Assembly (NCBI GenBank): GCA_021780905.1
Contig: JAJXXW010000044.1
Span: 23,948-87,947, forward strand
Direction of reading: 5' to 3'
DNA length: 64,000 nt
From: a bacterium
Lineage (GTDB): Bacteria > Verrucomicrobiota > Verrucomicrobiia > Limisphaerales > UBA11358
The notes under the pieces were generated by a model. That model saw only the letters and a program-made list of their open reading frames with translations. It made no database searches and was not told where the DNA came from. Positions 41,994 through 51,229 of this stretch are shown here, one piece after another (within the stretch, counting starts at the first letter, position 1; each line of letters opens with the position of its first letter). A program made the translations under genes and the position numbers.

Positions 41994-43715
41994 ATGACCG
42001 CCACGCCCGTCCAAGATTCAAGGCAGTTGCTGGAACGCATGATCGCGTCCCGGCAACTGTCTTCGCTGGATGCGCTCGCGCTCGCGAAACTGAACCTGGC
42101 CAGCGAAGAGGAGATTCTCCGCTGGCTCGCGACCGAATACGGCCTCGGCTACACGACGCTCGAAGATGTTGAGCCGGATCGTCAGCTGCTCTCACTTTTC
42201 CCCGCGCGAATTTTACTGAAGGAAGAACTCCTGCCGCTCAAGCGCGATAACGGCCACGTTGAAGTTGCGACCAGCCGCCTGTTTGCCACGCAAGGTTTTG
42301 ACGCGCTGAAAACTTTGACCGGCTTGAATCTCAAGCCGGTGCTCGCCGCCACCGAAGCCATCCAGCGCGAAATCAAAAAACGCCTCGGCGTCGGTGCCGA
42401 CACCATTGGCACGCTCGACGAGGGAAAAACCATCCAGGTCGTTGACGAAAACGCCGAGGACACCAATCTCGATTCCGGCGAAGAGGACGAGGCGTCCATC
42501 ATCCGATTCGTCAACCAGGTTTTGAAAGACGCCATCGAACTGCGCGCCTCGGACATTCACCTCGAACCGTTCGAGGACGAATTCAAAATCCGCTATCGCA
42601 TTGACGGCGAGTTGCAGGACACCGCCGTGCCGCCGCAGCTCAAACAATTTCAGCCAGCCATTGTCTCGCGCATCAAGATTTTGAGCCATCTCAACATCGC
42701 GGAAAAACGCCTGCCGCAGGACGGTCGCATCAAGGTTCGCATTGACCAGGCCGAGGTGGACATCCGCGTTTCCATCATTCCGATGTTGCACGGCGAGGCG
42801 GTGGTGATGCGTCTGCTGCGGCAGAATTCCACGCTGCGCGGCCTCGGCGAAATCGGCATGGCGCCGCGCGAACTGGAACATTTCCAGCACGTCCTCGGTT
42901 TGCCGCACGGAATTATTTTGGTCACCGGCCCGACTGGTTCCGGTAAAACTTCCACGCTTTACACCGCGTTGAACGAAATCAACGACGCCGTCCGTAAAAT
43001 CATCACCGTGGAAGACCCGGTGGAATATCAGCTCAAGGGCGTCAACCAGATTCAGGTCAACGAAAAGTCCGGCCTCACCTTTGCGCGCGGCTTGCGCTCG
43101 ATTCTGCGCCACGACCCCGACGTGATTCTCATCGGCGAAATCCGCGACGCCGAGACCGCGCAAATCGCCGTGCAGGCGTCGCTCACCGGCCATTTGGTTT
43201 TTTCCACGCTGCACACGAACGACGCGCCCGGTGCGCTGACGCGGCTCGTGGACATGGGCGTGGAGCCGTATCTTGTCGCCTCGTCGCTCGAAGCCGTGCT
43301 GGCGCAACGCCTCGTCCGCGTGCTGTGCCCGCACTGCAAACAGGCCGACCATTCGGCCACGGCGGCAGCGTTCAAGGCCAAGCTCGGCATTCCGGCGGAC
43401 AAGACGATTTACAAATCCGTCGGCTGCCGCGAATGCCGCAACACCGGCTTCTTCGGCCGGCACGCAATTTTTGAGTGGATGGACACCGACGAGGAAATCC
43501 GCCAGTTGATTTTGAAAAGCGCCTCGACGGATCAAATCCGCGCCGCCGCGCGCAACGCCGGCATGCGCACGCTGGCCGAAGACGGCTGGCGCCTCGTCGC
43601 CGCCGGCGTCACGACGGTCGAGGAAGTTCTGAGCGTCACGACGGCCAAGGAAGTTGAAACCGCGACGAAGAACCAAGCCGGCGAATCGGCGGCAAGCATC
43701 GCGGTGGCACGTTAA
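41994..43715 (+). CDS. gspE: Type II secretion ATPase GspE
   Basis: 573 residues. N-terminal GspE/PilB N-domain, then the ATPase with Walker A GPTGSGKTS (312-320), Asp box and Walker B region (RHDPDVILIGEIRDAETAQ), His box HLVFSTLHTNDAPGAL, and the four-cysteine zinc module (LCPHCKQ ... GCRECRNTG). It powers assembly of the pseudopilus at the inner membrane. First gene of a long, tightly packed operon. PilB is the alternative, but the downstream genes are T2SS-like. Confidence 0.92.
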   Translation: MTATPVQDSRQLLERMIASRQLSSLDALALAKLNLASEEEILRWLATEYGLGYTTLEDVEPDRQLLSLFPARILLKEELLPLKRDNGHVEVATSRLFATQGFDALKTLTGLNLKPVLAATEAIQREIKKRLGVGADTIGTLDEGKTIQVVDENAEDTNLDSGEEDEASIIRFVNQVLKDAIELRASDIHLEPFEDEFKIRYRIDGELQDTAVPPQLKQFQPAIVSRIKILSHLNIAEKRLPQDGRIKVRIDQAEVDIRVSIIPMLHGEAVVMRLLRQNSTLRGLGEIGMAPRELEHFQHVLGLPHGIILVTGPTGSGKTSTLYTALNEINDAVRKIITVEDPVEYQLKGVNQIQVNEKSGLTFARGLRSILRHDPDVILIGEIRDAETAQIAVQASLTGHLVFSTLHTNDAPGALTRLVDMGVEPYLVASSLEAVLAQRLVRVLCPHCKQADHSATAAAFKAKLGIPADKTIYKSVGCRECRNTGFFGRHAIFEWMDTDEEIRQLILKSASTDQIRAAARNAGMRTLAEDGWRLVAAGVTTVEEVLSVTTAKEVETATKNQAGESAASIAVAR

Positions 43716-43721
43716 AAATTC

Positions 43722-44966
43722 ATGCCCACATTTTCCTACAAGGCCTTGCAGTCCGACGGCAAAATGGCCGAAGGTATGCTGGAAGCCGCCGGTCGCCCCG
43801 ACGCGCTGCGGCAGATGGAAGCGCTTGGCTTGCGCCCGGTGAACCTGGCGGAGAAGGGCGCTGCCGGTAAAAACGGTTCCACCGCGCCGTCCTCGTTGGG
43901 AAATATCACTTTCGATTTTGCGTCCAAAAAAGTCTCGGCGAAGGAACTGGAAAATTTCACGCGGCTGCTTTCCAGTTTGCTGGCGGCCGGCGTGCCGTTG
44001 AGCCGCGCGCTGGTGATTTTACAAAAAGAGGCGTCGTCGCCGGCGTCCAAGACGCAGTGGAAACAAATCCACGACCTCGTGGTGGACGGCATGTCGCTGG
44101 CGAACGCGATGGCGAAATCGCCGGAAACATTTCCGCGCGTCTATGTCGCGATGGTCGAGGCCGGCGAGGCCGGCGGTTTCCTGGACGTGGTGCTGGCGCA
44201 GATCGCGGATTTCCAGACGCGCGAAAAGGAGCTGAAGTCGAAGGTGATGACCGCGATGATTTATCCGCTCATCCTGTTGTTCCTCGCGCTGGTGGTGCTG
44301 TCGGTGCTGCTGATATTCTTCATCCCGAAATTTCAGAAAGTTTTCGCCAGCGTCCACGGCTCGCTGCCGCTGATCACGCAACTGGTCATCGGCTTGAGCC
44401 AACTCGTTCGCGCGTATGGCATTTTTGTGGTGCTCGGAATGGTCGCCATCGGCTTTCTCGTCCGTGCGTGGTTTGTTTCCGAAAAAGGCAAGCGAATGTG
44501 GGAAGGCTTGGTTTTGAAATCGCCGCTGGTCGGCCCGCTCATCGCGCAATTCGCGATGGCGCGGTTCTGCCGGATGCTCGGCACGCTGCTCGGCGCGGGC
44601 GTGCCGCTGGTGCAGGGCTTGAATGTTTCGCGCCGCTCCATCGGCAACCAGATTCTCGTGGACACCGTCGGCCAGTCCATTGAGCGCGTGCAGCAGGGCG
44701 GGCGGCTGGGTCAGAGCCTGGCCGACTGCAAAATCCTGTTCTCCGGCTCGGTGCTGGAAATGATCTCGGTCGCCGAAGAAAGCGGCCGGCTGGATGCCGA
44801 ACTCGTGCGCGTCGCCGGCGTGACGGAATTCGACCTCGACCGCAATCTGAAAACCGCCGTGGCGTTCGCCGAGCCGCTGATGCTGTTTCTCATCGCCGGC
44901 TTCATCGGGGTCATTTTCATCAGCATGTTGCTGCCCATTTTCTCGTTGCAGGATTACATCAAATAA
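43722..44966 (+). CDS. gspF: Type II secretion inner-membrane platform protein GspF
   Basis: 414 residues with two GspF/PilC repeats: first FTRLLSSLLAAGVPLSRAL, second FCRMLGTLLGAGVPLVQGL. Three transmembrane segments: about 175-200, 220-245 and 380-405. It couples GspE to the pseudopilus. Starts 6 bp after gspE. Confidence 0.92.
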   Translation: MPTFSYKALQSDGKMAEGMLEAAGRPDALRQMEALGLRPVNLAEKGAAGKNGSTAPSSLGNITFDFASKKVSAKELENFTRLLSSLLAAGVPLSRALVILQKEASSPASKTQWKQIHDLVVDGMSLANAMAKSPETFPRVYVAMVEAGEAGGFLDVVLAQIADFQTREKELKSKVMTAMIYPLILLFLALVVLSVLLIFFIPKFQKVFASVHGSLPLITQLVIGLSQLVRAYGIFVVLGMVAIGFLVRAWFVSEKGKRMWEGLVLKSPLVGPLIAQFAMARFCRMLGTLLGAGVPLVQGLNVSRRSIGNQILVDTVGQSIERVQQGGRLGQSLADCKILFSGSVLEMISVAEESGRLDAELVRVAGVTEFDLDRNLKTAVAFAEPLMLFLIAGFIGVIFISMLLPIFSLQDYIK

Positions 44967-44978
44967 AATCAAAGAATT

Positions 44979-45407
44979 ATGAACATCAAAATGACATACC
45001 TCCCCAAAACGAAACTGCGCCGGGCGTTCACCCTCGTGGAAATGCTGCTGGTCGTCACCATCATCGGCATTCTCGCGGCGCTGGTCATTCCGAAGATCGT
45101 CGGCCGCAGCGAGCAGGCGCGCGTCACGGCGGCGCACGCCGATTTATCCTCGATCAAGACCGCGCTCGACGCATTCGAGGTGGACAACGGGTTTTATCCC
45201 AAGTCGATTCAGGATCTGGTGACCGCGCCCAGCAACGCGAAGAACTGGCACGGGCCGTATCTTGACAAAATCCCGCAGGATCCGTGGGGCAACAACTACC
45301 TCTATTATTTCCCCGGCAAGCACAACGCGGCTTCCTACGATTTGCTGTCGGTCGGGCCGGACGGCAAGGAAGGCACGGACGATGACATTGGCAACTGGTC
45401 GAAATGA
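44979..45407 (+). CDS. gspG: Major pseudopilin GspG
   Basis: 142 residues. Leader of 16 residues ending RRA, cleaved before FTLVEMLLVVTIIGILAALVIP. GspG features: KTALDAFEVDNGFYPKS, GPYLDKIPQDPWGNNYLY, and the calcium-site end GKEGTDDDIGNW. The normal, short leader contrasts with those of the next four genes. Confidence 0.95.
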   Translation: MNIKMTYLPKTKLRRAFTLVEMLLVVTIIGILAALVIPKIVGRSEQARVTAAHADLSSIKTALDAFEVDNGFYPKSIQDLVTAPSNAKNWHGPYLDKIPQDPWGNNYLYYFPGKHNAASYDLLSVGPDGKEGTDDDIGNWSK

Positions 45408-45982
45408 AATCGCGAATTACGAACTCCGAACCGCGAACGCCGACGGCGCGAATCTCCGGCTTCCATTCGTCATTTGAAATCGGCAACTCGAAATTCGCCG
45501 CCGCCTTCACGCTGGTCGAGCTGCTGCTCGTGCTGGCGCTGCTGGTGATTGCCACGTCGCTCGCGGCGCCGGCGCTGTCAAATTTCGTGCGCGGCCGGGC
45601 GCTGGATGCCGAGGCGCGGCGGCTGGCGGCGCTGATGCACGCCGGCCAGAGCCGGGCGGTGTCCGAGGGCATGCCGATGATGCTGTGGATTGACGAAAAA
45701 ACCGGCAACTACGGTTTGGAAGCGGAGACGATCGGGCCGAACGGCGACGCGAAGGCGGAGAATCTGGCGCTGGATTCGACATTGCAAATCGCGGTGCAAA
45801 ATGTCGGCGCGGCGGCGCCGCTGACCTTCAGGAATTTGCCGGCGGTGAGATTTTTGGCGGATGGCACGGTGGACGAAAACAGTCCGCCGGTTTTGAAAAT
45901 GACCGATAGCGCGGGTTTTTCGCGCTGGTTGAGTTTGAACAGCGGCCGCACCGGTTATGAAATTCGCGACCCGGAAAAATAA
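45404..45982 (+). CDS. gspH: Minor pseudopilin GspH
   Basis: 192 residues; overlaps gspG by 4 bp. The mature part begins FTLVELLLVLALLVIATSLA. The leader is about 34 residues long and encoded by DNA with outer palindrome arms GCGAATT (45413-45419) and AATTCGC (45492-45498). It resembles the leader of gspJ: both start MK.RITN and contain HS.FE...SK. Minor pseudopilins initiate the pseudopilus. Confidence 0.85.
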   Translation: MKSRITNSEPRTPTARISGFHSSFEIGNSKFAAAFTLVELLLVLALLVIATSLAAPALSNFVRGRALDAEARRLAALMHAGQSRAVSEGMPMMLWIDEKTGNYGLEAETIGPNGDAKAENLALDSTLQIAVQNVGAAAPLTFRNLPAVRFLADGTVDENSPPVLKMTDSAGFSRWLSLNSGRTGYEIRDPEK

Positions 45983-46433
45983 TCGTGGGACAGGCATCTT
46001 GCCTGTCCAGTTGCGGGCAGGGACACGACAGGCGAGACGCCGGTCCCACTGCGCCGCCTTCACGCTGGCCGAGGTTTTGGCGGCGATGCTGTTTCTCGCC
46101 ATTGTGATACCGGCGGCGGTCGAGGCGATGCATCTGGCGAGCCTCGCGGGCGAGGTCGCGGCGCGCAAGGGCGCGGCGGTGCGCGTGGCCGACCGGATTT
46201 TGAACGAGAGCCTGGTGCTGACGAACTGGAGCAATGGCACGCAGAGCGGCACGACCAGCGAGGGCGGGCAGGCATTGCGCTGGACGCTCACGAGCCAGTC
46301 GTGGCCCGAAGATTCGACGATGCAGGTGGTGACGGCGGAAGTGAGATTTTCCGCGCAGGGCAAAGACTATGCGGTGAAGCTGGACACGCTTGCGAGCCTG
46401 CCGGGCGCGACAAATATGAACCTGACGCAGTGA
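45957..46433 (+). CDS. gspI: Minor pseudopilin GspI, leader containing a REP pair
   Basis: 158 residues; starts within the last codons of gspH (26-bp overlap). Mature start FTLAEVLAAMLFLAIVIPAAVEA. The 34-residue leader includes GTGILPVQLRAG, the translation of the palindromic element 45985-46049. No start codon lies closer to the cleavage site, so translation must pass through the repeat. Confidence 0.85.
   Translation: MKFATRKNNRGTGILPVQLRAGTRQARRRSHCAAFTLAEVLAAMLFLAIVIPAAVEAMHLASLAGEVAARKGAAVRVADRILNESLVLTNWSNGTQSGTTSEGGQALRWTLTSQSWPEDSTMQVVTAEVRFSAQGKDYAVKLDTLASLPGATNMNLTQ
45985..46049. repeat. REP pair with GTGG feet inside the gspI leader
   Basis: GTGGGAC (45985-45991) and GTCCCAC (46043-46049) are the outer arms. 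Inside, GGACAGGC and its partner GCCTGTCC form one hairpin, and GACAGGCGAGACGCCGGTC forms another. The arrangement is like the arrays at 26615 with a different stem. Confidence 0.8.
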
Positions 46434-47201
46434 ATGAAAATTCGAATTACGAATGACGAACTACGAATGGCTGCCGCGCGTGGCGTGGCGAAGCATTCGC
46501 CATTTGAAACTCGCCATTCGAAATCTGGTTTCACGCTGGTCGAGATGATTCTCGCCATCGGCGTGGCGGCGCTCGTTTTGGTGGCCGTCAATGCCGTGCT
46601 CTTCACCGCGCTGCATTTGCGCGAGGCGACGACCGAGGTGGTGGACGCCGCGACGCCGGTGGACCAGACGTTCACGTTTCTGCGGCGCGACCTGCAATGC
46701 GTCGTCACGCCGACGAACGGCACGAGCAAATTTCTCTCCGGCAGCTTCCGCCTGGGCAACGGCATCAGCAGTGTCGGTGTCAGCGAGCCGGCGGCGGCGG
46801 AAATCTTCACCGCGACCGGCGCGCTGGGCGCGAATGCGCCGTGGGCGGACATCCAGCGCGTGACCTATGAGCTGAAAAATTCCGCCACGGTTTCCGGCCG
46901 GCGCGATTTGTATCGCAGTGTTTTGAGGAATTTGCTGTCCACGACCACGCCGGTCGTGGACGACCAACGGCTGTTGACCGGCGTGGCGAGCGTGAAGTTT
47001 TCCGGCTACGACGGCGCGCAATGGCAGGATGCCTGGGACACCAGCAACCCGACCTCGGCCACGACCAATCTGCCGCTGGCCGTGCGCGTGGAAATCCAGT
47101 TGGCGGGTGCGGATGCAACGATGGAGCCGATCCGGCTGGTGGTGCCGATTGACAGCGTAACGCGGACGAACATGGTTTTGGCCAGTGCGACGGGAAATTA
47201 A
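46434..47201 (+). CDS. gspJ: Minor pseudopilin GspJ
   Basis: 255 residues, start directly after the gspI stop. Leader of 32 residues (starting MKIRITNDELR), cleaved G^F in KSGFTLVEMILA. The body has GspJ-like DQTFTFLRRDLQCVV and a long beta-rich domain. The leader DNA has inverted arms containing TTCGAA at 46441 and about 46523. Confidence 0.85.
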   Translation: MKIRITNDELRMAAARGVAKHSPFETRHSKSGFTLVEMILAIGVAALVLVAVNAVLFTALHLREATTEVVDAATPVDQTFTFLRRDLQCVVTPTNGTSKFLSGSFRLGNGISSVGVSEPAAAEIFTATGALGANAPWADIQRVTYELKNSATVSGRRDLYRSVLRNLLSTTTPVVDDQRLLTGVASVKFSGYDGAQWQDAWDTSNPTSATTNLPLAVRVEIQLAGADATMEPIRLVVPIDSVTRTNMVLASATGN

Positions 47202-47204
47202 AAA

Positions 47205-48656
47205 ATGAAGGTTCAACATTCAACATTCAACGCCCCACGCTTGACGCCCAACCGGGCGCACGGCGCGCGGGCGTTTAATGTTGAAAGTCGGATGTTGGAT
47301 GATGGGTGTTTCTCCCGCTCCCAATCCGGTTCGGTGCTCATCATTGTCCTGTGGGTGTGCATTGGCCTGGTCAGCATCGCGCTGTATTTTGCGAACACGA
47401 TGACCTACGAGTTGCGCGCGGCGGACAACCGCGTGAGCGGCACCGAGGCGGACCAGGCCATCGAGGGCGCGGCGCGCTACGTCAGCCTGGTGCTGCAGAA
47501 TTATGCCACCAACGGCGCGGTGCCGGATAGCACGCAGTTCAAATGCGCCGCCGTGCCGGTGGGCGACGCGAAGTTCTGGCTCATTGGCCGCGACCCGGCC
47601 GAAGGCAATTCCACCGAGCCGTATTTCGGCCTGGTGGACGAGGGGGGGAAGTTGAATTTGAACAATGTCAGCACGAATGTCTTTCAGTATTTGCCGAATA
47701 CCACGCCGGATTTTTCCGAAAACACCATGGACTGGCGTGGCACGAACGGCGACGTGGCGTTGGATTACGCGTCGCTCGGCTATGTGGCGAAAAACGCGCC
47801 GTTCGAGACGGTGGACGAGCTCCGGCTGGTTTATGGCGCGACGGAGGACATGCTGGTCGGCGAGGATTTGAACCGCAACGGCGTGCTCGACGCGAACGAA
47901 AAAGATTTGAACGGCAATGGCGAACTGGATCCCGGCCTGTTTGAATATGTGACGGTCTACACGCGCGAGCCGAATTTCCATGCCGACGGCACGACGCTGA
48001 CGAATGTCAACACCGCCACCCAAAACCAGTTCCGCTCCCTGTTTCAAAGCGCCGGGACGAGCAGCGCGACCAGCATGGCGCAGTCCATTTACCGCTCCAT
48101 TCATCCGAATCCCGGCAATCCGCGCGTGGTCAACAACTGCCAAGGCCTCCTCGATTTCTGCCTGCGCTGCAAAAACGCGGGCATGAGTTCGTCCGACTTT
48201 TCACTCTTCGCCGACAACATCACGACCAGCACCAACACTTACATCCGCAACCGCGTGAACGCGAACACCGCCGGCACGGACGTGCTGATCGCGATCTTCA
48301 TGGGGGCCAACATTGACGAGCAGACGGCCATCAGCGCCGCGCAGACGCTGGTTGCCTACCGTCAGCAAAACGCGAACAACCTTGGCTCCATCGCGTGGGT
48401 GATTGACGCGCTGGGCAACAACAGCCCGGTCGTCACGGCGCTGGCGAAGGGCGACTGGCTGACCACGCACAGCTACCAGTTTACGGCGGACATCGCGGCG
48501 GTCGGGCCGTTTGGGCGCGGCTACCGGCGGGTGAAATTCATTTTTGACGTGAGCGACGGCGTGCCGAAAATCCTCTACCGCCAGGACTTGAGCCGGCTGG
48601 GCTGGGCGCTGGGCGGAAAGACGCGGGAAACTTTGGTGGCGAAGGACACGCCATGA
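47205..48656 (+). CDS. gspK: Minor pseudopilin GspK
   Basis: 483 residues. Leader about 42 residues, with cleavage before SVLIIVLWVCIGLVSIALYF, the GspK-type hydrophobic start. Contains FGLVDEGGKLNLNN and TVDELRLVYG, common to GspK. The leader DNA carries TTCAACATTCAAC near 47214 and an inverse AATGTTGAA at 47277. GspK caps the pseudopilus tip. Confidence 0.88.
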   Translation: MKVQHSTFNAPRLTPNRAHGARAFNVESRMLDDGCFSRSQSGSVLIIVLWVCIGLVSIALYFANTMTYELRAADNRVSGTEADQAIEGAARYVSLVLQNYATNGAVPDSTQFKCAAVPVGDAKFWLIGRDPAEGNSTEPYFGLVDEGGKLNLNNVSTNVFQYLPNTTPDFSENTMDWRGTNGDVALDYASLGYVAKNAPFETVDELRLVYGATEDMLVGEDLNRNGVLDANEKDLNGNGELDPGLFEYVTVYTREPNFHADGTTLTNVNTATQNQFRSLFQSAGTSSATSMAQSIYRSIHPNPGNPRVVNNCQGLLDFCLRCKNAGMSSSDFSLFADNITTSTNTYIRNRVNANTAGTDVLIAIFMGANIDEQTAISAAQTLVAYRQQNANNLGSIAWVIDALGNNSPVVTALAKGDWLTTHSYQFTADIAAVGPFGRGYRRVKFIFDVSDGVPKILYRQDLSRLGWALGGKTRETLVAKDTP

Positions 48657-50110
48657 AACCCGATTTCAAATTCAAATTTGGCAAAGCCAGAAAGCTGACT
48701 GCGGTGCTCGGGCTCGCGCTGGACGGCGGCCGGCTCGACGGCGTGGTGCTCAGGCGCGCGAACGGATCGTTCGCCGGGCTGCAACGATTTTCCGTGATGC
48801 TGGCGCTGGACCCGCTCACGGCCGCGCCGGAACTTGTCGGCCGGGAAATCCGCAATCACCTGGACGCCGCCGGCGTGCGCGAGCGCCACTGTGTGTTCGG
48901 CGTGCCGCTCAAATGGGTGCTGACGGTGCAGACCGAGCTGCCGCCGCTGCCGGAGGCGGACGCGGCGAGCCTGCTGCAGTTGGAAGCCGAAAAAGGCTTT
49001 CACGCGGACGCGGCGACGCTGCAAATTTCCGATTCGCGCAGCCCGCTGGCCGACGGGAAGCAAAATGTTTTGTTCGCGGGCATTCCGAACACGCACCTCG
49101 CGGCGCTGGAAAATGTTTTGCTGGCGGCGAAACTCAAGCCCGTCAGCTTTGCGCTGGGCATCTCGGCGCTGCAACCGCCGGGCGAGGTCTCGTCGCCACC
49201 GGTGCTGGCACTGCACATCGGCGAGAGCAACGTCGGACTGCAAATCTCCGCCGGCGGCGGCGTGGCGGCCCTGCGTTCGCTCGATGGCGCGGTGGCCGAC
49301 GAGGCCGGGCGGCGCACATGGCACGCGGACGTGGTGGCGCGCGAACTGCGCATCACACTCGGCCAGTTGCCGGGCGCGCTGCGCGACGCGATGAAACGCC
49401 TCCGCATTTTCGGCCCGCGCGAACTGGCGCAGCCGCTGGCGGACGACTTGGAACGGCGCCTGGCGCCGGCGGGCTTGCGGGGGGAGTTCGTCTCGGCCTA
49501 TGCGCCGGATGAATTTGGCCCGACGCCGCCGGTGGAAGCCCCGGTGTCACCGGCGTTCAGTCTCGCGGCAAGATATTTGGCCGGGCAAAAAACGGCGTTT
49601 GAATTTCTGCCGCCGAAGCCGAACTTCATCGAGCAGTTCGCCAGGAAATATTCCTCCGGCCGGCTGCGCACGACGGGCGCGGTGGCGGGCGGCGTCGCGG
49701 CGGTTTTGCTCGCGGCGTTTTTGATCCAGCAAATCCAGCTTTGGCACTACCGCTCGCAGTGGTCGCGCATGGCGGCGAAGGTCGGCGAGCTGTCGGCCAT
49801 TCAGGACAACATCCGTCAGTATCGCCCGTGGTATGACGGCTCGTTCAAGCACCTTTCGATCCTGCGGCAGTTGACGCTGGCGTTTCCGGAGGACGGCTCG
49901 GTGACGGCGAAAAACCTCACCGTGCATGACGGCGATAGGGTGACGTGCTCCGGCACGGCCCGCGACAGTTCGGCGGTGCTTGCTGTGGAATCGCAATTGA
50001 GCGCGCTGCCCGGCGTGTCCGGCGTGCATCACGAACAAAGCCGCGGCAAGGCGCCGATGCAATTTGTGTTGAGCTTCACCTACAAAAATGGAGGCGGCAG
50101 TGAAAATTAG
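48653..50110 (+). CDS. gspL: GspL-like (PilM/PilN fusion) protein
   Basis: 485 residues; overlaps gspK by 4 bp. N-terminal two-thirds have an actin-like PilM/GspL cytoplasmic pattern (LGLALDGGRLDGVVLRR, PVLALHIGESNVGLQ), then a transmembrane helix near 342-362 (TTGAVAGGVAAVLLAAFLI), then a PilN-like coiled coil and periplasmic ferredoxin-like domain. It links GspE to GspM. Assignment rests on layout and gene order more than on strong motifs. Confidence 0.75.
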   Translation: MKPDFKFKFGKARKLTAVLGLALDGGRLDGVVLRRANGSFAGLQRFSVMLALDPLTAAPELVGREIRNHLDAAGVRERHCVFGVPLKWVLTVQTELPPLPEADAASLLQLEAEKGFHADAATLQISDSRSPLADGKQNVLFAGIPNTHLAALENVLLAAKLKPVSFALGISALQPPGEVSSPPVLALHIGESNVGLQISAGGGVAALRSLDGAVADEAGRRTWHADVVARELRITLGQLPGALRDAMKRLRIFGPRELAQPLADDLERRLAPAGLRGEFVSAYAPDEFGPTPPVEAPVSPAFSLAARYLAGQKTAFEFLPPKPNFIEQFARKYSSGRLRTTGAVAGGVAAVLLAAFLIQQIQLWHYRSQWSRMAAKVGELSAIQDNIRQYRPWYDGSFKHLSILRQLTLAFPEDGSVTAKNLTVHDGDRVTCSGTARDSSAVLAVESQLSALPGVSGVHHEQSRGKAPMQFVLSFTYKNGGGSEN

Positions 50111-50636
50111 GAACCGCCAGGAATTTCTTGTGGTCCTGACCGTTGCGGCGTTTGCGCTGCTGGTGGGAGTGGATTTCATTCTCGAACCGCTGGGCGGCTG
50201 GTGGTCATCGCGGCAGGCGCAGATCAGGGAATTGCGCACCCAAGTCGCCGAAGGCCGGCAGTTGCTCCGGCGCGAGGCCGGCATCCGCAGCCGCTGGGCA
50301 GACATGACGGCGAACGCGCTGCCGGCGAACACATCGCTCGCGGAGCAAAAACTGCTGACGGCGGTGGACGGCTGGTCGCGCAGCAGCGGCGCGGAGGTGA
50401 CGAGCCTGATGCCGCAATGGAAAAACGAGTCCACGAATTACCTGACGCTGACCTGCCGGGTGGAGACCGCCGGCAGCCTCGGCACGTTGAGCCAGTTTCT
50501 CTACGACCTGGAGCGCGGGCCGCTGGCGCTACGGCTCGATTCGCTCGAACTCACGGCGCGCGACAAGGAGGGCCAGCAAATGACCTTGAGCGCGGAAATC
50601 AACGGGCTGGCGCTGCTTCAACCCAACCGCCAATGA
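50100..50636 (+). CDS. gspM: GspM/PilO-like inner-membrane protein
   Basis: 178 residues from the GTG at 50100, chosen because GGAGG sits 5 bases upstream. An ATG at 50088 would have no ribosome-binding site. One transmembrane segment (EFLVVLTVAAFALLVGVDFIL begins it), coiled coil, and a small C-terminal alpha/beta domain ending LSAEINGLALLQ. Overlaps gspL by 11 bp. Confidence 0.75.
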   Translation: MKIRNRQEFLVVLTVAAFALLVGVDFILEPLGGWWSSRQAQIRELRTQVAEGRQLLRREAGIRSRWADMTANALPANTSLAEQKLLTAVDGWSRSSGAEVTSLMPQWKNESTNYLTLTCRVETAGSLGTLSQFLYDLERGPLALRLDSLELTARDKEGQQMTLSAEINGLALLQPNRQ

Positions 50637-51229
50637 AACTGACGCGCGTAAAAATCATTTTGCTGGCGGCTGGCGCGGCGACGCACGCCTTGCTCGCCGG
50701 CGCGCAGACGAACGGCGTTCCGGGCGCGACGGATTACGCGGCGTTCCGCCGGTTCGTGACGGAGCGGAACATTTTTGATCCGAACCGCCAGCCGCATTAC
50801 ACGTCTCCGAATACCTATACGCACATCACGCACACACATGTTCCGGCGTCGGCACCGGCGTTTTCCCTGGTCGGGACGATGAGCTATCAAAAAGGGCGGT
50901 TCGCCTTCTTCAGCGGCAATGCGGACGAGTTGAAACAAGTTCTGCCCGTCGCGCAAAAAATCGCGGGTTACACGGTGACGGAAATCACCGCTGACCATGT
51001 GACACTGGCGACCACGAACGAGGCCGGCCAGCTGGAATTGAAAATCGGCGACGTGGTGCGCCAGGCAGGCGGCAAGTGGACGCTGTCCGATTCCCGGGAA
51101 CTGCCGGCGGGCACTCCGTCCGGCAGCGCGCCGGCTGACGACACCACGGCTCCGGTGCCATCGCCGGCGCTGGGCCAGAATGATGTTTTGAAACGACTGA
51201 TGGAATTGCGAGCAAAGGAAAGCCAATGA
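50633..51229 (+). CDS. gspC: GspC/HR-domain-like protein
   Basis: 198 residues from the ATG at 50633 (4-bp overlap with gspM). N-terminal hydrophobic segment (IILLAAGAATHALLAGAQ), then TERNIFDPNR, the usual entry to a GspC homology region, and a beta-rich domain (FSLVGTMSYQKGRFAFFSG, GYTVTEITADHVTL). C-terminus Pro/Ala-rich. GspC normally joins the inner-membrane platform to the secretin; here it immediately precedes the secretin genes. Confidence 0.7.
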   Translation: MKLTRVKIILLAAGAATHALLAGAQTNGVPGATDYAAFRRFVTERNIFDPNRQPHYTSPNTYTHITHTHVPASAPAFSLVGTMSYQKGRFAFFSGNADELKQVLPVAQKIAGYTVTEITADHVTLATTNEAGQLELKIGDVVRQAGGKWTLSDSRELPAGTPSGSAPADDTTAPVPSPALGQNDVLKRLMELRAKESQ

